A stretch of 5,679 nt of DNA, taken from contig JAEOSV010000221.1 in NCBI GenBank assembly GCA_016840185.1, positions 1-5,679 of the forward strand. The letters are read 5' to 3'. The DNA is from Candidatus Hermodarchaeota archaeon (lineage in GTDB: Archaea; Asgardarchaeota; Hermodarchaeia; Hermodarchaeales; Hermodarchaeaceae). A program made the position numbers and the translations under genes. A model generated the notes under the pieces. The model was not told the origin of the DNA. It made no database searches and saw only the letters and a program-made list of their open reading frames with translations. Shown here in pieces: positions 1 through 4,275 of this stretch (position 1 is the first letter of the stretch; the number at the start of each line of letters is the position of its first letter).

Positions 1-460
1 CGTAATCTTCGATATTTTGTGTTGTTGCTGCCAAACCAAAATCGATGAAATAGATGAGTTTGGGAGAAAGAAGAAGCATGTTTGAGGTTGTTAAATCACC
101 ATGGGTTACCTCATGCTGGTGTAGTCGCCCAATGGCTTTCCCAATTACTTGGAAAAGGTGTCGGCGCTTTGCCTTTGATAATTTTGGAAGTAATTCTTTC
201 ACTCGTTGTCCATCGATATATTCCATAATAATGGTCGCAGAATCTACATCAATCTGGTAGAGAACGGGGGTGGCGACGCCTGCCCGTCGAGCAACTGAGA
301 GCAGTCGGGCTTCACGAATTGTTCGGTCCGTACGAAGCTTTTCATCTATCTGTTGGAGACGGTAGGGTTTGGGGAGACGGTGTTTCCGGATGGCTGGGTG
401 TCCGTAGAAATCCTCGAGGTACAGAGACGCTTCGGCTCCTTTTGCTACTAGCTTGGACAT
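1..460 (-). CDS. bud32: Bud32, KEOPS complex atypical protein kinase/ATPase (3' end cut by window)
   Basis: Bud32 is the small RIO-like kinase/ATPase of the KEOPS complex, which works with Kae1 in the cytoplasm to make t6A at position 37 of ANN-decoding tRNAs. From the ATG at 460, 153 codons are open to the window edge without a stop. Visible motifs in order: the N-terminal LVAKGAEASLY glycine-loop equivalent (residues 4-14), the lysine block RKHRLPKPYR (25-34, K26 probably the ATP-binding Lys), RTIREARLL (46-54, E50 the helix-C Glu equivalent), the catalytic loop HGDLTTSN (120-127, Asp122 and Asn127), and the metal-binding IDFGLA (139-144). All key residues are present. Family members have roughly 200-225 residues, so about 50-70 C-terminal residues lie outside the window. 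The gene starts 7 nt after the Kae1 stop and is not fused to Kae1, unlike in many euryarchaea. A weak GTGA motif (468-471) overlapping the Kae1 stop lies 7 nt upstream of the ATG, suggesting translational coupling. Confidence 0.95.
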   Translation of the reverse strand, partial: MSKLVAKGAEASLYLEDFYGHPAIRKHRLPKPYRLQQIDEKLRTDRTIREARLLSVARRAGVATPVLYQIDVDSATIIMEYIDGQRVKELLPKLSKAKRRHLFQVIGKAIGRLHQHEVTHGDLTTSNMLLLSPKLIYFIDFGLAATTQNIEDY

Positions 461-467
461 CGAGATT

Positions 468-1454
468 TCACGACTCCCAAGGGATGTCAACTTGATCCAG
501 ACGCCATTTGGGTTGAATCCGGCTTTCTGAAAGTGATATTCTATTGCCTGTTTTGAGGAGGAGTAATCCGTTGTAGGCAATCATTGCTCCGTTATCCCCA
601 GCATATTGTTTCGGGACCGATGCAAATTTTGCTGAATGCTCGTCGGCTACGACTTGAAGCATTTCTTTCAATCGAGAGTTCGCTGCAACACCACCAGTAA
701 CGATGAGTTCATCTCGTTGGGTATGAGCGAGGGCACGTTCGGATACTTCTGCAACCATCGAAAACGCTGTTTCTTGGAGACTATAGCAGACATCTTCAAG
801 GGCAATACCTTTTTTGAGAAGTTGCTTAGCAGCGGTCAGTAATCCCGAGAAAGCAAGGTCCATTCCTTTCACAGTGTAGGGGAGAGAATGATATCCGTCG
901 TTTGTTTCCTTGGCGAGGGCTTCAATTTTCGGACCTCCTGGATGGGAAAGATTTGCAGCACGAGCAAACATGTCTAGCATATTCCCCAAGGCAATGTCCA
1001 GCGTTTCCCCGAAAACCCGATACCGGTGAGCGGCAAGGGTAGTAATCTGGGTGTTCCCACCAGACAAATAGATAACCAGGGGTTTTTCGGATTGGCAGAA
1101 GAACCGAGCCTGTTCAATATGGGCTACACAGTGGTTGACACCGAGGAGTGGGATATCAAGACTTTTGGCTAAGCTTCGGGCGATGACCGCCCCCACACGA
1201 AGCGCAGGCGGTAGTCCAGGCCCCTGTGAAAAGGCAATTCCCTGGAGTTGGCTGGGTGATATTTTCACTTGGTTGAATAGATTCTGTAAAACATGGAGAA
1301 ATTTGGCTTGATGGTGTTCAGCAGCCTCGCGGGGGTGAATGCCACCTTCTTTAGGCGTATACACCGCCTTCGAATCCGCTAGAACCAGTCCATCACTATC
1401 TACAATACCGAGTCCAAACGTGTGTGCAGTGCTTTCTATTCCAAGAACAGTCAT
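468..1454 (-). CDS. kae1: Kae1 / TsaD-family tRNA N6-threonylcarbamoyltransferase, catalytic KEOPS subunit
   Basis: Kae1 transfers the threonylcarbamoyl group from threonylcarbamoyl-AMP to A37 of tRNA, giving t6A. It is a cytoplasmic ASKHA-fold, metal-dependent enzyme. The 328-residue protein has the usual length for an unfused archaeal Kae1. Motifs in order: phosphate-1 loop GIESTAHTFG (5-14), GGIHPREAAEHH (37-48), SQGPGLPPALRVG (76-88), the metal-binding His pair in NHCVAHIE (107-114, His108 and His112), the nucleotide-binding YLSGGNTQ (129-136), GETLDIALGNMLD (149-161), HPGGP (171-175), MDLAFSGL (198-205), VTGGVAANSRL (252-262) and YAGDNGAMIAY (284-294, Asp287 the third metal ligand). The ATG at 1454 places GIEST at the family-standard position. 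No Shine-Dalgarno motif precedes it, while a TATA-like element lies about 30 nt upstream, so the mRNA may be leaderless. The gene lies 84 nt after S27ae and 7 nt before Bud32. Confidence 0.98.
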   Translation of the reverse strand: MTVLGIESTAHTFGLGIVDSDGLVLADSKAVYTPKEGGIHPREAAEHHQAKFLHVLQNLFNQVKISPSQLQGIAFSQGPGLPPALRVGAVIARSLAKSLDIPLLGVNHCVAHIEQARFFCQSEKPLVIYLSGGNTQITTLAAHRYRVFGETLDIALGNMLDMFARAANLSHPGGPKIEALAKETNDGYHSLPYTVKGMDLAFSGLLTAAKQLLKKGIALEDVCYSLQETAFSMVAEVSERALAHTQRDELIVTGGVAANSRLKEMLQVVADEHSAKFASVPKQYAGDNGAMIAYNGLLLLKTGNRISLSESRIQPKWRLDQVDIPWES

Positions 1455-1538
1455 TTACTTTTACCGTGCCTTAAGTCAAGTTATTTGATAGAGGATGCGA
1501 CGAGTTCGAACCACCCAGAGAATAGGAGGGGTCTGTGT
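1455..1538. other. 84-nt gap between rps27ae and kae1
   Basis: This is the second-longest non-coding gap. It contains the TATA-like block noted above and an 8-bp palindrome GTTCGAAC (1504-1511). I see no U-tract terminator after the S27ae stop and no complete RNA gene. The longest gap, 3745-3831, holds the rpoE1 promoter and ribosome-binding motif. Confidence 0.5.
1481..1490 (-). promoter_or_regulatory. Possible TATA element for leaderless kae1 transcript
   Basis: On the minus strand this reads TATCAAATAA, an AT-rich TATA-like block in the 84-nt gap between rps27ae and kae1. Its centre is about 30 nt upstream of the kae1 ATG. Archaeal TATA boxes lie about 25-30 nt before the transcription start, so initiation would fall at or just before the ATG. 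That agrees with the lack of a ribosome-binding motif there (GGCACGGTAAAAGTAA precedes the ATG). The spacing is the only support; a BRE is not clear. Confidence 0.35.
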
Positions 1539-1721
1539 CTAAGTTTCTTTCTCCTTTTCCTTTTTAGAGGGTTTAAATTCCGTAAAGCCACAGCTACCGC
1601 AGTGGAACCGATTGGCATGTTCAGCCATAAAGGTGCCTTCGCCGCAGCGTGGACAAGACTGGCGTTTGCGGTCGAGTTTACCATCCTTTCCAACCGAATA
1701 ATATTCATGAGTTTTTGACGT
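1539..1721 (-). CDS. rps27ae: Ribosomal protein S27ae (eS31), zinc ribbon; apparent ACG start codon
   Basis: S27ae is a small zinc-ribbon protein of the 30S subunit (the archaeal equivalent of the S27a part of the eukaryotic ubiquitin-S27a fusion; no ubiquitin is present here). The 60-residue reading has the family pattern: [19 protein letters not shown] (residues 3-21), then the zinc ribbon C23-P-R-C26 and C41-G-S-C44 (Cys-X2-Cys, 14 residues, Cys-X2-Cys), with FMAEH between the knuckles and CGFTEF after them. A short Lys/Glu tail (KKEKEKET) follows and the stop is TAG. The frame is closed upstream by a TGA (1728-1730), and no ATG, GTG or TTG occurs before Met32, inside the zinc ribbon. The codon at the expected start is ACG, 6 nt after a strong AGGTGA, giving M-S-K-T-H. 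Alternatives are a sequencing or true substitution of ATG, or a 1-base indel in the A5 run with a GTG start at 1731 (which has no Shine-Dalgarno motif). The gene identity is secure; the start is not. Confidence 0.9.
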   Translation of the reverse strand, partial: TSKTHEYYSVGKDGKLDRKRQSCPRCGEGTFMAEHANRFHCGSCGFTEFKPSKKEKEKET

Positions 1722-1727
1722 CGGATT

Positions 1728-1733
1728 TCACCT
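1728..1733 (-). promoter_or_regulatory. Shine-Dalgarno AGGTGA of rps27ae
   Basis: AGGTGA lies 6 nt before the ACG codon at 1721-1719. The same motif with a 5-nt spacer precedes the TTG start of the DUF359 kinase, and GGTGA with a 5-nt spacer precedes rpoE2. The motif therefore points to ACG as the intended start site of S27ae. Its TGA also closes the S27ae frame upstream, which excludes a longer N-terminus in that frame. Confidence 0.75.
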
Positions 1734-1754
1734 TTTGTAGATTCTTGAATATAA

Positions 1755-2342
1755 TTATGAGGTTTCCTTCTCCTCAGGAGGTTTTTCAGCCTTCTTTCTG
1801 GGTTTCCCTTTCCTTGATTTCTCTTCTTCCTTTGGAGCAGCCTTGGGTTCTTCTTCCTTTGGAGCCTCTTTAGCCACTTCTTTTGCGGGCTTCTCTTTCT
1901 TAGGCTTCTTTGTTGGAGGTTCTTCCGCTTCCTTCTCTTTGGGAGGCTCATCCTTAGGAGGCTTTTCCGCTTCCTTCTTCTTGGGAGGTTCTTTGGCTTC
2001 CTCTTTCTCCTCCTTGGGCGGAGCTTCTGCTGGCTCCATTGATGGCGGTGGTGGTGCAGCCTCCTCGGTTGAGTGGCGTTTAATGATATGAGCCTGTTCT
2101 TGTTTCAGGGCTGCTTCCTCCGAGGGGTAGAGGCGGGCGTAACCTTGGGAGATGGATTGCCCGTATAACCCATTGAGTTTGACAACGTAGAGTTGATCTT
2201 CCTTACAATTGAGTATGGCAGCTAGTTTTGCACGAACATCGCCACGGGCGGGTGTTGCAGTCCCAGTATGATCAACTAGGAAAGTGATGTCCTGGTGTTG
2301 AAGGAGGGGATTCTCGTGTTTATTTTCAACCTTGATTTTCAT
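1755..2342 (-). CDS. rps24e: Ribosomal protein S24e (eS24) with ~105-residue Lys/Glu/Pro/Ala-rich tail
   Basis: S24e is a small-subunit ribosomal protein. Residues 1-90 form the usual core: MKIKVENKHENPLLQ at the N-terminus, FLVDHTGTATPARGDVRAKL (21-40), then GQSISQGYARLYPSEEAALK (61-80) and HIIKRH (85-90). Archaeal S24e is normally about 100 residues; this one is 195. Residues 91-195 are a low-complexity tail of Lys, Glu, Pro and Ala, with a 14-residue unit repeated imperfectly (PPKKKEAEKPPKDE and PPKEKEAEEPPTKK). It is very likely disordered and could contact rRNA or other factors, but its role is unknown. I chose the ATG at 2342 because it gives the family N-terminus and has GGTG 7 nt upstream; an ATG 33 nt earlier only reads through the end of the kinase gene. 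The gene overlaps the kinase by 17 nt, and S27ae follows after 33 nt. Confidence 0.95.
   Translation of the reverse strand: MKIKVENKHENPLLQHQDITFLVDHTGTATPARGDVRAKLAAILNCKEDQLYVVKLNGLYGQSISQGYARLYPSEEAALKQEQAHIIKRHSTEEAAPPPPSMEPAEAPPKEEKEEAKEPPKKKEAEKPPKDEPPKEKEAEEPPTKKPKKEKPAKEVAKEAPKEEEPKAAPKEEEKSRKGKPRKKAEKPPEEKETS
1915..1988 (-). repeat. Imperfect tandem pair of 32-bp units within the S24e tail
   Basis: Two 32-base blocks, 1915-1946 and 1957-1988, match at 28 of 32 positions and are offset by 42 nt, exactly 14 codons. Both begin with GGAGG and end with GGGAGG on the plus strand. They encode the two PPKxKEAExPP units of the S24e tail. The reading frame is kept, so the pair probably arose by in-frame duplication. 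The plus strand is pyrimidine-rich and the coding strand purine-rich across this area. Confidence 0.75.
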
Positions 2343-2889
2343 CTTTTTGCACCATTTCTGAGAGTATTTTGTCAACCGCCTGTTTGTGCTCTGGCGTTAC
2401 TTGAATGACAACGATGCCCTGATCAGGAAGCCCATATACTACGGCAGATCCAGTGGGTGCAAGTGCCACTGCGGGCAGTGCCGTTAGGTCCTCTTCGCCC
2501 TCTATTAAGAGTTTCGCAGTTTTCCCAGATTTTCCAGCCATCAAGGCTAGTTCAATCGCAATCCATACTTCGGGTCGAATCTCCGCCGCAGCGTTCGTTG
2601 CTATTAAAGTGACATCCGAGGTGAGATCGAATTCAACTGGGTCATTTCGCTTAGTTTTCCCATCCAGGATAGACAGAGTTGCTTGACAATTGACTTTTGC
2701 CAAATTGATTGAAACCAGGTCACCGACCGCAATAACCGGTCTAAGCTTGTGTTTCAGGATATAAGCACAGGCGTCCTCTGCCGCGCCTAACTCTGCTCGA
2801 GAGAAGAGTTCACCCTTTGGTCCCTTAAGGGATTGGCGAAGATGCTCTGGGAGCACAAGGGTATATTGTCGCAGCTGCTTGGCAGCCAA
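2326..2889 (-). CDS. GTP-dependent dephospho-CoA kinase (DUF359 family)
   Basis: This 187-residue protein belongs to the archaeal DUF359 family, shown in Thermococcus (TK1697) to phosphorylate dephospho-CoA with GTP, the last step of coenzyme A synthesis. It is unrelated to bacterial CoaE. Conserved blocks visible: LRPVIAVGDLVS (49-60), the DGKTKR motif (76-81), and the C-terminal GEEDLTALPA (131-140), LAPTGSAVVYGLPDQG (143-158). Length fits the family (about 170-190). The start codon is TTG at 2889-2887, supported by AGGTGA 5 nt upstream. The preceding rpoE2 stop TAG overlaps that motif and leaves only 9 nt between the genes, so translation is probably coupled. The 3' end overlaps the S24e start by 17 nt. 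The function is inferred from the family; the motifs leave little doubt about membership. Confidence 0.93.
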   Translation of the reverse strand: MAAKQLRQYTLVLPEHLRQSLKGPKGELFSRAELGAAEDACAYILKHKLRPVIAVGDLVSINLAKVNCQATLSILDGKTKRNDPVEFDLTSDVTLIATNAAAEIRPEVWIAIELALMAGKSGKTAKLLIEGEEDLTALPAVALAPTGSAVVYGLPDQGIVVIQVTPEHKQAVDKILSEMVQKDENQG

Positions 2890-2894
2890 CTATT

Positions 2895-2900
2895 TCACCT
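2895..2900 (-). promoter_or_regulatory. Shine-Dalgarno AGGTGA deciding the TTG start of the dephospho-CoA kinase
   Basis: AGGTGA overlaps the TAG stop of rpoE2 (2899-2901) and stands 5 nt before the TTG at 2889. No ATG lies nearby in frame, so this motif is the main reason to place the start there. Confidence 0.75.
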
Positions 2901-3087
2901 AGCGAACTTGGAGAGCGTATTCTCCATCTTTGGTGATGTTGAGCTTTTTCGCGATCATCGAATGCTCAGGATCAAAAATTAAGACCAGCCCTGAAAAACT
3001 CTCAGAAAGATTAGTGCTTTTACATACTGGACAATGTGATTTAGTTGTCATGACATGACACACTTTGCATGCTTTACGTTTTGCCAT
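2899..3087 (-). CDS. rpoE2: RpoE2 / Spt4, transcription elongation factor zinc-ribbon subunit
   Basis: Spt4 (called RpoE2 or RpoE'' in archaea) binds the NGN domain of Spt5 and stabilises the clamp over the RNA polymerase cleft, promoting processive elongation. The 62-residue protein has the four-Cys zinc ribbon CKVC (residues 7-10) and CPVC (19-22), then FSGLVLIFDPEHSMIAKKLNI, the family's beta-strand and helix, and a final GEYALQVR. Length matches archaeal Spt4 (about 60). Three in-frame ATGs lie close together (3099, 3093, 3087). I chose 3087 because GGTGA (3093-3097) lies 5 nt upstream and the resulting MAKRKACKVC is the family N-terminus. It follows rpoE1 after 48 nt, a pairing common in archaea. 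Confidence 0.95.
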   Translation of the reverse strand: MAKRKACKVCHVMTTKSHCPVCKSTNLSESFSGLVLIFDPEHSMIAKKLNITKDGEYALQVR

Positions 3088-3092
3088 TTTCA

Positions 3093-3097
3093 TCACC
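3093..3097 (-). promoter_or_regulatory. Shine-Dalgarno GGTGA choosing the third ATG of rpoE2
   Basis: GGTGA, embedded in ATGGTGATGAAAATG, has a 5-nt spacer to the ATG at 3087. The two upstream ATGs overlap the motif itself and so are unlikely starts. Confidence 0.65.
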
Positions 3098-3135
3098 ATG
3101 ATGGTCTTTGCGGGTTGTGAAAAGATTGAAAGGAG

Positions 3136-3744
3136 TTATTTTTTCTTTTCCTTGTCTTTTCCTTCTTTCTTTTTCTCCGCTTTGCGCTTTGATTCAATCA
3201 ATCGGGCAATTTCTTCTTTAATCCACTCAAACTTGCCTAGAAAAGGCTGTCGCATTGTCAATCCTAGTTTTCCACTACGTGCCCCGCCATCAATGCTTAC
3301 AGCGACGATTCGTGTGCGAACTAAATCGCCTTCCGTAATGACTCGTCCGGTTTCTTTGCCTACGAGAGCCGCACTTCGGGGGTCGTAAGAAAAGAAATCA
3401 TCTGTGATTTGGCTCACGTGACATAGTCCATCTAATGGGCCTAATCGAATGAACGCGCCGAAATCGACAACTTCAACGACTTCACCCTGTGTCAAAAAGT
3501 TGACTTTGGGTTCAAAGGTGAGGATTTCGAGAGTAACAATGTGATAGGTTGCGCCATCACCAGGGATTATCTTGCCAACTCCAATATCGATTACCTCAGT
3601 GACGGCGATAATAAACCCGAGATCCACGTCGATTATGCCTTCGTATTGTTCCCGGAGAATTTCCTCGGCGACCTCATAGAGGTCCTCACTGAACCGATTC
3701 GGCGGAATGCGCACATGACCCTTAATGGTAACGGCTTGGTAGAT
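3136..3744 (-). CDS. rpoE1: RNA polymerase subunit RpoE1 (Rpo7/Rpb7); apparent ATC start codon
   Basis: RpoE1 pairs with RpoF (Rpb4) to form the stalk of archaeal RNA polymerase, which binds nascent RNA and helps open-complex formation. Read from the ATC at 3744 the protein has 202 residues. The N-terminal tip domain includes MYQAVTIKGHVRIPP (1-15), KYEG-like QYEGIID (33-39) and IIPGDGATYH (59-68). The S1/OB domain (about 82-165) has GEVVEVVDFGAFIRLGPLDG (87-106) and HVSQI (109-113), then GLTMRQP (161-167). A Lys-rich tail ends the protein. The family starts with a strand like M-Y-x-x-V-T-V, which is encoded here, but its first codon is ATC, 7 nt after a perfect GGAGG. An in-frame TAG lies just two codons before it. 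The first standard start, GTG at 3714, would remove ten conserved residues and has no suitable motif. ATC may be a true near-cognate start or a mutated or miscalled ATG. Confidence 0.95.
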   Translation of the reverse strand: MYQAVTIKGHVRIPPNRFSEDLYEVAEEILREQYEGIIDVDLGFIIAVTEVIDIGVGKIIPGDGATYHIVTLEILTFEPKVNFLTQGEVVEVVDFGAFIRLGPLDGLCHVSQITDDFFSYDPRSAALVGKETGRVITEGDLVRTRIVAVSIDGGARSGKLGLTMRQPFLGKFEWIKEEIARLIESKRKAEKKKEGKDKEKKK

Positions 3745-3751
3745 AGTCTAG

Positions 3752-3756
3752 CCTCC
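3752..3756 (-). promoter_or_regulatory. Shine-Dalgarno GGAGG of rpoE1
   Basis: GGAGG is the strongest ribosome-binding motif in the window. It sits 7 nt before the ATC at 3744 and 37 nt before the GTG at 3714. The spacing matches the 5-7 nt seen at the neighbouring genes only if translation begins at ATC. Confidence 0.8.
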
Positions 3757-3783
3757 GATTTCGGACGGATTACAAGTCGGGCT

Positions 3784-3796
3784 GATAAGCTTTTCT
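3784..3796 (-). promoter_or_regulatory. Likely BRE/TATA element for rpoE1
   Basis: The minus strand reads AGAAAAGCTTATC, which resembles the archaeal A-rich BRE followed by a TATA core. It lies in the 87-nt gap between the PIN gene and rpoE1. Initiation about 25 nt downstream, near 3760, would give a short leader that still contains the GGAGG at 3752-3756. The distances fit, but the core lacks a full TATATA, so this is a prediction. Confidence 0.45.
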
Positions 3797-3831
3797 ATTG
3801 CATTGGTAGGCAGGATGTATCTAAGGCTCTG

Positions 3832-4275
3832 TTACTCTGTAAGGGCAAGAACTGCGAGTTTTCGTAAAAAAATGGCACGAGAACCCTGTTTAACAAGTTT
3901 CCGACGCAATTCCGAATCATTTGTAGCCACTATCGCTCCCAGTTCAAGTGCTGCTTGGATCAGCGCTGAATCGGCATCAAGTTCTTGCATAGATGGTGGA
4001 ATATCATTGAGTATCTGACAATATCGTTCAACCAAGACCAAGGAACTCGTCGCCGCAGTTCTTTCTCTAGAAGTCCCCGTAGTTTCCAGCCATTTCAATT
4101 CCGTTAGGATCTGAGGAAGGAGAAGGAATTGAACATGTCCTCCGATGAGGCGTGGAATTTCTTCAAAAATATCGATGCGCCGTTGAAAGGGGAGAAGGAG
4201 AAAGTTCGTGTCCAATAAAACCTGGGTCCCTTGTGAGGATTGAGAATTAGTTGGCAATGACGGTGCCCCATCCAA
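3832..4275 (-). CDS. PIN-domain nuclease of the FCF1/UTP23-like archaeal family
   Basis: This 147-residue protein is almost entirely one PIN domain. The acidic Mg-binding residues are visible: Asp22 in VLLDTNFLLLP (19-29), Glu59 in QILTELKWLE (55-64), Asp100/Asp102 in ELDADSALIQAA (98-109), and Asp120 in IVATNDSELRRKL (115-127). The pattern DTNFLLxP and ATNDxELRRxL is that of archaeal single-domain PIN proteins related to eukaryotic Fcf1/Utp24 and Utp23, which act in 18S rRNA processing. A role in archaeal rRNA maturation is inferred; no antitoxin-like gene adjoins it, so a VapC-type toxin is unlikely. No ATG precedes the domain. The TTG at 4275 is favoured by GGTGG 7 nt upstream (4283-4287); TTG at 4257 is the alternative. 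The gene overlaps aIF2 gamma by 29 nt, so its expression is probably coupled to that factor. Confidence 0.88.
   Translation of the reverse strand: MDGAPSLPTNSQSSQGTQVLLDTNFLLLPFQRRIDIFEEIPRLIGGHVQFLLLPQILTELKWLETTGTSRERTAATSSLVLVERYCQILNDIPPSMQELDADSALIQAALELGAIVATNDSELRRKLVKQGSRAIFLRKLAVLALTE

Noticed and set aside
1491..1520. GGTTCGAAC resembling a tRNA T-loop on the minus strand
   Set aside because: The flanking stem would need several G-T pairs, and the 84-nt gap shows no acceptor, D or anticodon arms. It is most likely just a short palindrome.
1422..1718. Plus-strand open frame across the S27ae gene
   Set aside because: It is antisense to a clear zinc-ribbon gene and has no recognisable domain or ribosome-binding motif.
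1722..1760. S24e and S27ae share a reading frame, suggesting a fusion by stop-codon readthrough
   Set aside because: Two stops (TAA at the S24e end and TGA at 1728-1730) separate them, and S27ae has its own AGGTGA. Independent genes are the simpler reading.
1481..1951. Open frame of 156 codons on the minus strand, Lys/Arg-rich
   Set aside because: It runs out of frame across the S24e tail and the whole of S27ae. Its composition is what a shifted reading of the Lys/Glu/Pro tail gives, and it shows no family motif.
1843..2091. Plus-strand open frame rich in Ser and Gly
   Set aside because: It is the complement of the low-complexity S24e tail; the Ser/Gly/Phe composition is a by-product.
2340..2375. 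Longer S24e N-terminus from an upstream ATG at 2375
   Set aside because: The extra 11 residues lie over the end of the kinase gene and do not resemble S24e. MKIKVENKHENPL is the family start.
3541..3867. Plus-strand open frame antisense to rpoE1 and the end of the PIN gene
   Set aside because: No domain is recognisable, and it crosses two well-supported minus-strand genes and their gap.
3832..4275. PIN gene as a VapC toxin of a toxin-antitoxin pair
   Set aside because: No small antitoxin-like gene adjoins it; it lies between aIF2 gamma and rpoE1, and its motifs match the FCF1/UTP23-like family.
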